From JAJRVH01 sp964505995 (GTDB lineage Bacteria > Pseudomonadota > Zetaproteobacteria > Mariprofundales > Mariprofundaceae): a stretch of 17,252 nt of DNA. Of the stretch, positions 1-7,240 are shown one piece after another. The translations under genes were made by a program, and so were the position numbers. Below the pieces are notes generated by a model. That model saw only the letters and a program-made list of their open reading frames with translations. It did no database searches and was not told the DNA's origin. Each line of letters opens with the position of its first letter. Position 1 is the stretch's first letter. Location: NCBI GenBank assembly GCA_964505995.1, contig CAZDLB010000032.1:1-17252 (forward strand), given 5' to 3'.

Positions 1-55
1 CAGCCACCTCAATCCGGACTTGCGCGCCCAAGGGGCACCGCTAGCCTGCCAGCGC

Positions 56-604
56 ATGACTGATTCCCGTCCCAGCAACCATCCCACCGGCTCGCATCAC
101 GAACACCGCTATCTGGTCAAGTTCCTGATCATGTCCGTGACATCATTCTTCATCGGCACGGTCCACGGCCTGCTGCAGGTCATCCCGGCCGTGCGCCACT
201 GGCTGGACTCGATCGGCAGCCCCTACGGCGGCCCCGGCCACATGATCGACCCGCTGGCGCATGCGCACATCAATCTGGTCGGTGGCGTGACCATCCTCGG
301 CATGGCCGTGACCTATTACATGCTGCCGAAGATCACCGGCAAGCCGATTCATTCGCACCGGCTGGCCGAACATTCCTTCTGGTGGACGACGATCGGCGTG
401 CTTTCCTTCTATGTCTCGCTGCTGATCTTCGGCTTCATCGAGGGCAACCTCTGGCTGACGGATCCGGCGCAGGTGCCGGAGGTTCACCGCTTCTACGGCC
501 CGGTCATCTCGGTGGCCGCGACGGTGCTGGCCGTTGGCTTCTGGGTCTATCTGGCCAATGTGCTGCTGACGCTGAAGGACATCTACAGGGATCCGAAGAC
601 ATGA
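56..604 (+). CDS. Orphan 4-helix module of haem-copper oxidase subunit I (CcoN-like)
   Basis: A 182-residue integral membrane protein resembling about one third of a cbb3 oxidase subunit I. Four hydrophobic helices lie near residues 20-43, 68-90, 108-128 and 147-172. Helix 2 begins with AHAH (His69, His71), matching the haem-ligand HxH of CcoN helix X; the following segment YYMLPKITGKP closely matches a segment of the full CcoN in this window. The HH pair (CuB) and the active-site Tyr are absent, so it is unlikely to reduce oxygen alone; binding of haem b is inferred. The reading frame is open to the left edge, with a possible TTG at 20, but the ATG at 56 sits just before the first conserved part and is preferred; no clear Shine-Dalgarno site precedes either. 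The stop overlaps the next start (ATGA). An upstream gene may end at 44 or 63 but cannot be identified. Confidence 0.8.
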   Translation: MTDSRPSNHPTGSHHEHRYLVKFLIMSVTSFFIGTVHGLLQVIPAVRHWLDSIGSPYGGPGHMIDPLAHAHINLVGGVTILGMAVTYYMLPKITGKPIHSHRLAEHSFWWTTIGVLSFYVSLLIFGFIEGNLWLTDPAQVPEVHRFYGPVISVAATVLAVGFWVYLANVLLTLKDIYRDPKT

Positions 605-1134
605 GCGAGCCGCACATGCTCGACTGCGGCTGTCCTGCGGTCTATCCCGAATGGGATGGCCAGGATGTGGATCTCGGCGCCTGGCTCGTACACGAACAGA
701 AGGTGCCGATGTTTCTGCACATGCCGATCGGCTACGAGGCCTGCCTGGACCGGCAGCACAAGGACATCCGCAGACTGGATCTGCATGAGCGCTGGCCAGG
801 CTTCTGCCTGACGCAGTCGGCGATGTTCCGCGGCCGCATCCTCTGCCCGCTCATCGAGGACAGCTCGCCGGCGCGCAGCACGCGCCGCCTTCCCAATCCG
901 TTCCATGTGCGCACCCGCATCTTCAGGGGCGATGTCGGCGGCATCCGCGAGGCCGTGCGGCAGATGCAGTCCGAGCTTCTCGATGAAGGCAGGATGCCGA
1001 AGGAACTGTATCTGAGCTATCTGACCTGCCCGCGCTGTCAGGAGAAGCGCGGCGGCATGCGCGTGATGCTGCTGCGCCACTGGATCCGGAGCCCGAAACT
1101 GGAAAAGCGGCTGCAACAGCGTCAGCAGAGCTGA
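601..1134 (+). CDS. Conserved-looking Cys-rich protein of unknown function
   Basis: A 177-residue soluble protein that I do not recognise. It starts with an ATG overlapping the stop of the upstream oxidase-I module by four bases (ATGA), so the two are translationally coupled and probably act together. No signal peptide or membrane helix is visible, suggesting the cytoplasm. Cysteines occur as CGC near the N-terminus (Cys9, Cys11), singly at about 48, 69 and 82, and as a CxxC pair (Cys143, Cys146) near the C-terminus, which could bind a metal or be redox active; this is inference. The C-terminal tail is basic. It ends only four bases from the convergent cytochrome gene on the other strand. The long minus-strand frame opposite it is treated as a shadow because this frame is coupled to its neighbour. 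Confidence 0.75.
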   Translation: MSEPHMLDCGCPAVYPEWDGQDVDLGAWLVHEQKVPMFLHMPIGYEACLDRQHKDIRRLDLHERWPGFCLTQSAMFRGRILCPLIEDSSPARSTRRLPNPFHVRTRIFRGDVGGIREAVRQMQSELLDEGRMPKELYLSYLTCPRCQEKRGGMRVMLLRHWIRSPKLEKRLQQRQQS

Positions 1135-1138
1135 AACA

Positions 1139-1480
1139 CTACGGCCTGGACGCGTCCCGCTGCAGATAGGCGATGATATCCGCCCGGTCGCGCTCGGCGA
1201 TCGGCGGAATCTGCATCTCGGTATTCGGCTTGATGGCGCGCGGATCGGCCAGCCAGGCATCGAGCGCGGAAGCATCCCAGCGCGCAAACGGAACGCCTTC
1301 GATCGTCGGTGCGCGGTTGAACACCCCTTTCAGCCCCGGCCCGATGCGCCGGCTCTCCCGATCCAGATGATGGCATGGCAGGCAGCGCACCTCGGCCACG
1401 ATGCGACCGCGATCGGCATCGGCGGCCGATGCCGGCATCGCATACCCAAGCAGCGCCAGAGCCAGCAGAAAGGCCTGCAT
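1139..1480 (-). CDS. Periplasmic class I cytochrome c
   Basis: A 113-residue monohaem cytochrome c. A Sec signal peptide ends near AMPASA-AD, so the mature protein is soluble in the periplasm. The haem attachment motif CLPCH lies at Cys33-Cys36-His37, followed by the GPGLKGV loop typical of class I cytochromes, and the likely axial Met is Met89 in the segment NTEMQIPP, near the C-terminal helix. It would carry electrons between membrane complexes, possibly to the cbb3 oxidase encoded upstream. The ATG forms a TGATG junction with the stop of the preceding gene; a GTG one codon earlier is possible. It is the last gene of the long minus-strand operon. No obvious terminator separates it from the convergent gene. 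Confidence 0.9.
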   Translation of the reverse strand: MQAFLLALALLGYAMPASAADADRGRIVAEVRCLPCHHLDRESRRIGPGLKGVFNRAPTIEGVPFARWDASALDAWLADPRAIKPNTEMQIPPIAERDRADIIAYLQRDASRP

Positions 1481-1866
1481 CACTTCCCCGTCCCTGCCGG
1501 TGGCGAGAGATCAAACACCAGCTCCCCGCGCTGCCCGCCACGGGTGAGACGCACATGCAGCCGCTCATGCGCGACGTCGCGCACGGGAAGCGCGCGCCGG
1601 TAGACCCCCAGCGCGCCATCCGGCATCGCCTGCTTCCAGTCGGAGGAATCGGTTCGCACATCCACCATCAGATCCGAGCTGAAGCCGCGCTGCTGGCGGT
1701 TGGCGATGACGAGAAACTCGTTCATGCCCTGACGCAGCTGCTCCGGCCGGGTTTCGATGCGAATCGTCAGATCCTGCCAGGTCTGCGGCGCCGGCGCCCA
1801 GGCCGAAGGATCTGGCGAACAGGCCGTCAGCCACGCAGAGAGAAGGATCAGCAACGCGTACCGCAT
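1480..1866 (-). CDS. Small lipoprotein, possibly FixH/YtkA-like fold
   Basis: A 128-residue lipoprotein. The N-terminus is a signal peptide ending in the lipobox LTAC (Cys16), so the mature protein is anchored on the periplasmic face of a membrane. The rest appears to be a beta-rich domain with alternating hydrophobic residues (for example LTIRIETRP, LMVDVRTD, LHVRLTRG, LVFDLSPP). Its place among cytochrome genes and CcoG recalls FixH/CcoH, a periplasmic-domain assembly factor of cbb3 oxidases, but there is no CcoH-type membrane helix and I cannot confirm the family. The start forms a TGATG overlap with the stop of the upstream cytochrome gene, so the two are coupled. The function is not established by sequence. 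Confidence 0.75.
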   Translation of the reverse strand: MRYALLILLSAWLTACSPDPSAWAPAPQTWQDLTIRIETRPEQLRQGMNEFLVIANRQQRGFSSDLMVDVRTDSSDWKQAMPDGALGVYRRALPVRDVAHERLHVRLTRGGQRGELVFDLSPPAGTGK

Positions 1867-2162
1867 CAGTTGCCCTCCGTGGCCGCATGGGCCTCGAGAT
1901 AGGTCCTGAGCCGGGCGATGTCGGAGGCCGGAATCGGCGGCAGGCTGCGCTGTACCCGATGCTGCTGCATGCGCGCCACGACATTCGGCCACTCGGCCCG
2001 CGTATGCGCCGAGGGCTGCGGCGGTGCATGGCATTGCGAACAATGCCGCGCGAAGATCTGGAAGTCGGGGCTGTCGGCATCCGGATAATCCGGCATTGAG
2101 CTTCGGCCCGGCGCATCGCAGCCTGAAAGAAGCAGCAGCATCAGCGGCAGTATTCGTATCAT
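1866..2162 (-). CDS. Lipoprotein monohaem cytochrome c
   Basis: A 98-residue cytochrome c carried on a lipid anchor: the signal peptide ends in the lipobox LLSGC (Cys15). The haem-binding motif is CSQCH (Cys41, Cys44, His45), followed by APPQPSAHT and a WPNVVARMQQH helix whose Met probably supplies the sixth ligand; the C-terminal helix (ARLRTYLEAHA) matches small cytochromes of the c551/c552 type. It should act at the periplasmic face of the membrane as an electron shuttle bound near its partner. It lies 15 bases after a CcoP-like anchor gene and is coupled to the downstream lipoprotein through TGATG. A GGGAG site precedes the ATG. Confidence 0.88.
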   Translation of the reverse strand: MIRILPLMLLLLSGCDAPGRSSMPDYPDADSPDFQIFARHCSQCHAPPQPSAHTRAEWPNVVARMQQHRVQRSLPPIPASDIARLRTYLEAHAATEGN

Positions 2163-2177
2163 CGGATCTCCCGGCCC

Positions 2178-2603
2178 TCAGGGCATGTCGATATCGTCGG
2201 TGTCATCCTTCTGCCTGTCGCTGTCCAGCCTGCCGGCCCGCTTGGAGCCGTAGAGCGTCGTCATGAAATAGATGAACAGTCCGGCCAGCAGTGCATAACC
2301 GGCAGCGGCCAGATGCCCCCAGGTGAACCACGGACGCGGATGATCCGGCCGGTCGCCCCAGAACGGCAGCGTCAGCCCGAAGGCCACGAGAAGCACCATG
2401 ATGATAATGGCGATAAACCAGGCCGGTACGCGATTCTGGGATTCGGGGATCTTCTCCACGAGTTCCCAGTCCTCCATGCCACGCTTGCGCAGCCGCTCCT
2501 CCTCGGAGGCATAGCCGAAATGATCCTCCGGTATCCGGCCCCACTCCGTTTTCACGGCGCCCTGAGGCCGCTTCTCCTGCTGCTGCGTGTTCTTATCGTT
2601 CAT
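2178..2603 (-). CDS. Two-helix membrane protein resembling a haem-less CcoP N-terminus
   Basis: A 141-residue protein with a charged cytoplasmic-looking N-terminal half, then two membrane helices (about 61-82 and 95-117) and a very acidic tail. The segment from residue 51 (KIPESQNRVPAWF) through LTLPFWGDRP parallels the GIAENNNPLPRP to FPLYGQRP segment of the haem-less protein in the cbb3 operon (10158-10811) and the DGIxExDNPLP entry to the CcoP helix. No CxxCH motif is present. It may be a structural oxidase subunit or a docking anchor for the two small cytochromes encoded next. A strong Shine-Dalgarno site (AGGAGG) precedes the ATG, and a possible internal promoter lies upstream, so this could begin a separate transcript. 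Confidence 0.78.
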   Translation of the reverse strand: MNDKNTQQQEKRPQGAVKTEWGRIPEDHFGYASEEERLRKRGMEDWELVEKIPESQNRVPAWFIAIIIMVLLVAFGLTLPFWGDRPDHPRPWFTWGHLAAAGYALLAGLFIYFMTTLYGSKRAGRLDSDRQKDDTDDIDMP

Positions 2604-2614
2604 TGCTGCCTCCT

Positions 2615-2638
2615 GAAGTCTCCCCGAATGCGGACTTC
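2615..2638. repeat. Inverted repeat in leader upstream of the CcoP-like anchor gene
   Basis: GAAGTC (2615-2620) and GACTTC (2633-2638) are exact inverted copies separated by 12 bases, just upstream of the AGGAGG ribosome site on the minus strand. In RNA this could form a short hairpin beside the ribosome site, or in DNA it could be an operator. Six-base arms can occur by chance. Confidence 0.35.
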
Positions 2639-2651
2639 CCGGCGAATGGCA

Positions 2652-2679
2652 AGTCTAGCAGTTGTCGGACTTATGATAA
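2652..2679 (-). promoter_or_regulatory. Candidate internal promoter in the 105-base gap after ccoG
   Basis: On the minus strand TTATCA (2679-2674) and TAGACT (2657-2652) are separated by 16 bases; each matches the sigma-70 consensus at four of six positions. The gap is much longer than any other in this operon, which supports separate control of the four downstream genes. The match is only moderate, and the operon may simply read through. Confidence 0.35.
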
Positions 2680-2708
2680 ATCGGCTGCGCGGCCAGCGCC
2701 CCATCCGA

Positions 2709-4016
2709 CTAGCGCCGGGCGTAATGCACGAGCGCAAAGCTCTTCTGCCAGCCTCCTTCCGCGGCCACGTCCACGAAGATGCGATGCAGCCCCGGACTCA
2801 GGGCCGGGCTCAGATGCAGCATCACGTCCTGGCGCCCCGGCGCATCGAAATGCACGGAACTCTTCTCCAGCGCATACTGCTCCGGAGTCAGGCCGCGAAT
2901 GCGGATGCTCAGATCCTCCGGCCGGTACAGCTTGTGCGCGATATTGATGCGGTAATCCAGCAGGCTCCGGTTGCCCTCGGTCTTGCTCGCCTCGACGGTG
3001 AACCATTCCGGCTCATAGGCGTTCAGCCCGGCGACAAACATGACAAGCCCGATGAACGTGGCCAGCGTCGCGGCCTTGGCCCGGCCGAAGAAGGAACCCA
3101 GCGCGCCGCGATAGCGGCCTTTCCATTCATCGCCCAGACTCAGGCGCAGCAGCCCCGGCCCCTCCAGCTTGCGGCTGCGGCTGTGCAGCTCGTCGCAGGC
3201 CACGACGCATTCGCCGCAGTTGACGCAGGAATCGAACAGCTCCGGCTTTCTCGGATCGATATCGAGGAAACAGGCATCCACGCAGTAATGGCAGTGGGTG
3301 CAGTGATCCGATCGCGAGGCATCGTAGGAGACATGCAGCGTATCCCGCGTCTTGAACGAATGCTGCCAGACCCGGTAGATGCACATGTACTTGCACATCA
3401 GATGCCGGATCACGGTGATGTCCATCAGCATCACCGCCACGCAAACGAAATAGATCCAGTGCAGCGAACCGGCCAGACGTTCATCGTACTGGAAGCTGAC
3501 GAAGGACCAGATCGCCTCCGGCGGATAGAAATAGAACATCGGGATCAGGGCGTAGAACATCGAGGCGACTAGCAGCGCAAGCCCCAGCACCAGATAGTTC
3601 AGCAGGGACTTGCGGCGCGCCGCGACCTGCATGCGTTCACCACTCACATCCATCATCTTCGCACGCCGCCCCAGCAGGCGTTCGGTCAGATTATTGGCCC
3701 ATTCCGACACGGTGTTCTGCGGGCACATCCAGCCGCAGAACACGGCCCCGACCAGCGAATACATCAGGATCAGAACGCTGGCGACAAAGATCCAGAAGCC
3801 CATGACGATGAGCATGTCGGAAAACCAGATCTGCCGGTCCAGCAGGATGAAGCCGCCGGCCACCGGATCGATGCGGAAAAGGCCGCTGGCCGGAATCAAC
3901 ACGAGGATGGCCAGCGTGGCGATCTGCGTCAGCCGCCGCATCGGATGCAGGCTTTTCGCGCCCGGCACATGCGCCTCGACAACCGGAATCCTGTTCAATG
4001 CTTCATGGGCGGACAT
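2709..4016 (-). CDS. ccoG: CcoG/RdxA/FixG family cbb3 oxidase accessory ferredoxin-like protein
   Basis: A 435-residue polytopic membrane protein of the CcoG family, which helps copper delivery during cbb3 oxidase assembly. Several N-terminal helices carry CGWMCPQNTVSEW (residues 94-106), the family's conserved Cys motif. Two ferredoxin-type clusters follow: Cys239, 242, 245, 249 (CTHCHYCVDAC) and Cys264, 267, 270, 274 (CVNCGECVVAC), then a further helix and a C-terminal periplasmic Ig-like domain. Length is close to the family norm. The motif usually seen as CPYARFQ reads CIYRVWQ, losing the proline. The ATG at 4016 is preferred over one at 4028 because GGAG lies at good spacing. It follows the spermidine-synthase-like gene and gives strong context for oxidase assembly in this operon. 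Confidence 0.93.
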   Translation of the reverse strand: MSAHEALNRIPVVEAHVPGAKSLHPMRRLTQIATLAILVLIPASGLFRIDPVAGGFILLDRQIWFSDMLIVMGFWIFVASVLILMYSLVGAVFCGWMCPQNTVSEWANNLTERLLGRRAKMMDVSGERMQVAARRKSLLNYLVLGLALLVASMFYALIPMFYFYPPEAIWSFVSFQYDERLAGSLHWIYFVCVAVMLMDITVIRHLMCKYMCIYRVWQHSFKTRDTLHVSYDASRSDHCTHCHYCVDACFLDIDPRKPELFDSCVNCGECVVACDELHSRSRKLEGPGLLRLSLGDEWKGRYRGALGSFFGRAKAATLATFIGLVMFVAGLNAYEPEWFTVEASKTEGNRSLLDYRINIAHKLYRPEDLSIRIRGLTPEQYALEKSSVHFDAPGRQDVMLHLSPALSPGLHRIFVDVAAEGGWQKSFALVHYARR

Positions 4017-4037
4017 CGGCGACTCCATGCTGCAATC

Positions 4038-6662
4038 TTACCGCTGACGCGCTTCGCTGGCCAGCGGACTGACGGCCAGCAGGCGACGCCGCCAGTGTTC
4101 GATCGCGGCTGCATCCCGCTGCTCGCGGGCCCATTGCAGCATCGCACGCAGCGCCTCGGGATGATCGGGCCTGAGCTTCAGGATGCGGCTGAGTGCCGCG
4201 GGACGATCCAGTCCCTCGGGAAGCCCATGCGCGATGCTTTCCAGCATGCGGTCGGCAAGCAGCGTGGCCGGCCAGCGATCCTTCGGATTGGCCTTCATCG
4301 CCAGACGCGCCCATTGCACCGCCCGGCGCTCGTCGCCGGCAAGCTCGGCTATCCACATGCGCACATCGATCGCGCTCGCGGCCCGAACGCGGCGCAGGGT
4401 TTCGCTCCCATCCAGCCCCAGCAGGGCCGCCACCCGATCATCCTTCTGGCGCCAGTCCAGTAGCCAGCGCCAGGTGGCCAGCGCATCCACGCCGCCGCCA
4501 TAGCGGACCCTGGGCAACGCATATTCGATGACCGGAGCCCACTCATCCTGTAGTCTGACATCGCGACCGAAACGGGGGATCTCACCCCAGCAGCGTCCCA
4601 ACCAGGTCCACAGGCCCTCCCCACCGCTGGCCTGATCCCGTGCCTGCGCCGGAAGCGCCTGAAATCCGGCCAGCATCGCATCCGCATCCAGATGTCCGCG
4701 CACGCCGACCAGTGCAATGCGATAGCCATCGATGAACAGCAGGGCCTGGAAATCGCCGCTATCGGGATCGAAGGCATGACGGAAGCTCTGCATCACCACC
4801 TTCAGCGAGTCCACATCGAACTGGTTCAGCGCCAGCCACTGCACAAACACGCCGCCGGGATTCAGCCGCTCGCGCGCCCGCCTGAACTGCTGCACGGAAA
4901 GCAGGTTGGCCCGGCCGACCATGTCCGGGTGAAAGAGATCGCCGACAATGACATCATAGGCATGGCGATCCGCCCGCAGGAAGCGCCGGGCATCATCGTT
5001 CAGAATGGTCATGCGGCTGCCGATGTCGCCATTGACCTCGGCAAACCAGTTTCGCGCCGCTGCGATCGCGCCCCGGGAAAGCTCCACGGCAACGCGCGTC
5101 ATCTCGCCAAAGGGCAGGGAGCCCGCCGCGGTGATACCGGTGCCGAGTCCCAGGAGCAGCATGCTTTCAGACCGCGGCCTCAGCAGCAGCGGCAACCGGA
5201 CCTGGTTCTTCTGCACCGTCACGGCCGTCGGTTCCGAGGACGCATCCATGCGCTGCAGGTCCGATAGCAGCAGCCGCTGGCCGTCGGGTTGTTCAATCAC
5301 ATGCGTCAGCGCCACGGCATCCTCATAGACATCGAGATCCGTTGACCCCGCCAGCGCCGGAAGCAGATGGGAAGCCTCCGGCAGCGTGCGCACCGGCCAG
5401 GCAAGCGCCAGAATCAGGATGAGGGCCGCCCAGATGCGCGGCGAGCCTGCCCAGCGCATGCCGCAGACAAACAGCAGGCAGGCCGCAAGAATCAGACTGC
5501 CCGCCGTGCCCAGCCAGGGCAGCAGCAGAAACCCGGTCGCCAGCGCGCCGGCCGAGGCCCCGAAGCAGTTGGCCCCGTACCACCAGCCGCCGGAATCAAG
5601 CCCCTTGCCGCCATCCTCGCGCGCCGCCAGCAGTGGCAGCCAGGCACCCAGGGCCAGTGTCACCGGCAGCGTGCACAGCATGACCGCGCCGCCCTGAAGC
5701 AGCATCGCGCTGGCCAGCGAGGCATAGTCGGCCTGGCTGGCCCAGCGACTGAGATACGGCAGAAGGTACTGGGCGGCGATCGCCAGCGCGGCCGCCAGTG
5801 GCGGCAGCATGGCCAGCCAGCGCGACGCATTCAACCGAGGCGCGAGCATCGAGCCCAGACCGATGCCGAGGAGATAGACGAACAGCAGCACGGCCAGCAC
5901 ATATTCGGTGCGCAACAGCACCATGCCGTATTCTCGCGTCCAGACGACCTCGAGCATCAGGGCCGCGGCACCCACGCCGGCATAGGCCGCAAGATCGAGA
6001 ACATGCGGCCTGTGCATTCGCGCCGGCCTCGTTTCGGAATCAGCCCGCCCCTCGGGCACGCAAGCCAGCCGCCGGGACAGAAGGGCCGCCATCGCGGCCA
6101 GCAGCAGACCGATGCCGGCCACGAACCACAGCGCCGATCTCCAGCCAAGCAGCGGCAGCAGCATCAGCGGCAGCAGCGCGCCGATGCCGCCACCGATCGC
6201 ATTGATCCCATAGAGCGCCCCCAGCGACAGCCGCACCGCTGCCGCCGCGCGCAGCGCCATCGGAAAGGCGAAGCCCATCGCCGTGGCCGCGGGCATCAGC
6301 ACCAGAAACGCAGCCGCCGATTGCAGCGCCTGCCAGCCGGCCAGCGAAATCCCGCCACCAACGGCCAGCAGACCCTGATCCAGCCAGGGCAGCAGGACGG
6401 GAATCGCCAGCGCATACACGGCCAGCCCACCTTCGAGCACACCCAGCAGCAACAGAGCCGGCGCCGCCTGGATGTGAGCGCGCCTCGCTCCCCAGACACT
6501 TCCAAGTCCGAGCCCGGCCATGAAGGCCGCGACGGTCAGCACGACGCCGAAGGTGCTGATGCCGAACATCAGCGAAAGCATGCGCGTCCACAGCACCTCG
6601 TAGGCCAGCGCCGTGACACCGGTGCCGCCGTAAATGAGCAGCAACAGCAGGCGCGGACTCAT
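4038..6662 (-). CDS. Polytopic membrane / spermidine-synthase-like fusion protein
   Basis: An 874-residue fusion. About the first 425 residues are many membrane helices in two similar halves: LAYEVLWTRMLSLMFG with a following GLGLGSVWGAR, and LMLEVVWTREYGMVLL with GIGLGSMLAPR, which shows an internal duplication. Next comes a Rossmann methyltransferase/aminopropyltransferase-like domain: GLGTG (505-509), a Glu527 at the nucleotide-ribose position, NDDARRF (555-561), and YDVIVGDLFHP with Asp575. A helical, perhaps TPR-like, C-terminal region completes it. Fused MFS-like/spermidine synthases are widespread, but their substrate is generally unknown; polyamine synthesis should not be assumed here. 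The catalytic segment GDLFHP differs from the usual DxxDP. The start at 6662 is chosen because hydrophobic sequence begins there; the frame extends to 6716 into the upstream gene. It lies inside an oxidase-accessory operon. Confidence 0.88.
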   Translation of the reverse strand: MSPRLLLLLIYGGTGVTALAYEVLWTRMLSLMFGISTFGVVLTVAAFMAGLGLGSVWGARRAHIQAAPALLLLGVLEGGLAVYALAIPVLLPWLDQGLLAVGGGISLAGWQALQSAAAFLVLMPAATAMGFAFPMALRAAAAVRLSLGALYGINAIGGGIGALLPLMLLPLLGWRSALWFVAGIGLLLAAMAALLSRRLACVPEGRADSETRPARMHRPHVLDLAAYAGVGAAALMLEVVWTREYGMVLLRTEYVLAVLLFVYLLGIGLGSMLAPRLNASRWLAMLPPLAAALAIAAQYLLPYLSRWASQADYASLASAMLLQGGAVMLCTLPVTLALGAWLPLLAAREDGGKGLDSGGWWYGANCFGASAGALATGFLLLPWLGTAGSLILAACLLFVCGMRWAGSPRIWAALILILALAWPVRTLPEASHLLPALAGSTDLDVYEDAVALTHVIEQPDGQRLLLSDLQRMDASSEPTAVTVQKNQVRLPLLLRPRSESMLLLGLGTGITAAGSLPFGEMTRVAVELSRGAIAAARNWFAEVNGDIGSRMTILNDDARRFLRADRHAYDVIVGDLFHPDMVGRANLLSVQQFRRARERLNPGGVFVQWLALNQFDVDSLKVVMQSFRHAFDPDSGDFQALLFIDGYRIALVGVRGHLDADAMLAGFQALPAQARDQASGGEGLWTWLGRCWGEIPRFGRDVRLQDEWAPVIEYALPRVRYGGGVDALATWRWLLDWRQKDDRVAALLGLDGSETLRRVRAASAIDVRMWIAELAGDERRAVQWARLAMKANPKDRWPATLLADRMLESIAHGLPEGLDRPAALSRILKLRPDHPEALRAMLQWAREQRDAAAIEHWRRRLLAVSPLASEARQR

Positions 6663-6678
6663 GGATTCGGAAGAAAGA

Positions 6679-7023
6679 TCAGTAGGGCCAGAACCAGGCG
6701 ATCGACGTGGCCGCATGCACGACGGCCAGCGTCAGACTCAGGCCTGCGAGAATCATGTGGGCGACGAACACTTCCTTGTCGAAGACGACCATCGCGATGC
6801 CGAAGCCACCGGTCAGAAGCAGCAGCACCAGCAGCGCGATGCCCATGATGAACAGGATCTGGTGCTTGCGTTCGGTTTCGATGCGGCGCTCCGGCGCCAC
6901 CTCGTCCTCGCCGGCAAACTGCTGCATGATGGCCGTCGAGGACTGCTCCGCCGCCGGCGCCGCGGCCGCCACAGACGGGGCCAGGAGCGGCAACAGCAGC
7001 AACAGAAACATCAGCCTAGACAT
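6679..7023 (-). CDS. Exported two-helix membrane protein, possible haem-b ligands
   Basis: A 114-residue protein with a signal peptide (MSRLMFLLLL to about APSVAAAA), a short polar segment with ERKHQ, then two helices at about 56-80 and 86-110. The second helix contains His89 and His103, spaced 14 apart, which is the spacing seen between haem ligands on one helix in cytochrome b; that is only a suggestion here. The ATG at 7023 is preferred over upstream in-frame ATGs because it follows a GAGGAAGAG site and slightly overlaps the stop of the previous gene. I do not recognise the family. It sits between another small membrane protein and the spermidine-synthase-like fusion. Confidence 0.72.
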   Translation of the reverse strand: MSRLMFLLLLLPLLAPSVAAAAPAAEQSSTAIMQQFAGEDEVAPERRIETERKHQILFIMGIALLVLLLLTGGFGIAMVVFDKEVFVAHMILAGLSLTLAVVHAATSIAWFWPY

Positions 7024-7240
7024 CGCTCTCTTCCTCATCATCACTGCGTTTCATCGCATTGCGCCAGTGAATGATGGCCGAAAGGATCATCGGCGCAAAG
7101 ACCAGAAAGAACAGAAACACGAAGATCAGCCACGGCGTGTCGATCGTGACATGCAGAAAGCGGTAGCTGTCCACGGCCCAGGCCTCGCCCGAGATCAGCA
7201 TCGACATCACCAGCACGGCAAAGCGCATCGCATCCATCAT
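7016..7240 (-). CDS. Small exported single-helix membrane protein
   Basis: A 74-residue protein: a probable signal peptide (to about GEAWA-VD), then a segment SYRFLHVTIDTPWL leading into one strongly hydrophobic helix (about 37-57), and a basic/acidic tail (RNAMKRSDDEEESD). The start overlaps the stop of the SUMF1-fold gene by four bases (ATGA) and has GGAG upstream; its own end overlaps the next gene, so it is firmly part of the operon. The family is not recognised; small single-helix proteins of this sort are often oxidase accessory subunits. Confidence 0.75.
   Translation of the reverse strand: MMDAMRFAVLVMSMLISGEAWAVDSYRFLHVTIDTPWLIFVFLFFLVFAPMILSAIIHWRNAMKRSDDEEESDV

Noticed and set aside
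583..1287. 234-aa minus-strand frame opposite the Cys-containing gene
   Set aside because: It would run through the cytochrome c gene at 1139-1480 in another frame; the plus-strand gene has ATGA coupling to its neighbour and a more natural composition.
2313..3572. 419-aa plus-strand open frame opposite ccoG
   Set aside because: Antisense to ccoG, whose cluster motifs are clear; no recognisable domain in this frame.
5367..6848. 493-aa plus-strand open frame opposite the spermidine-synthase-like fusion
   Set aside because: Its product is extremely rich in Arg, Gln, His and Pro with no domain, and it lies antisense to a clearly recognisable protein; this is a GC-rich shadow.
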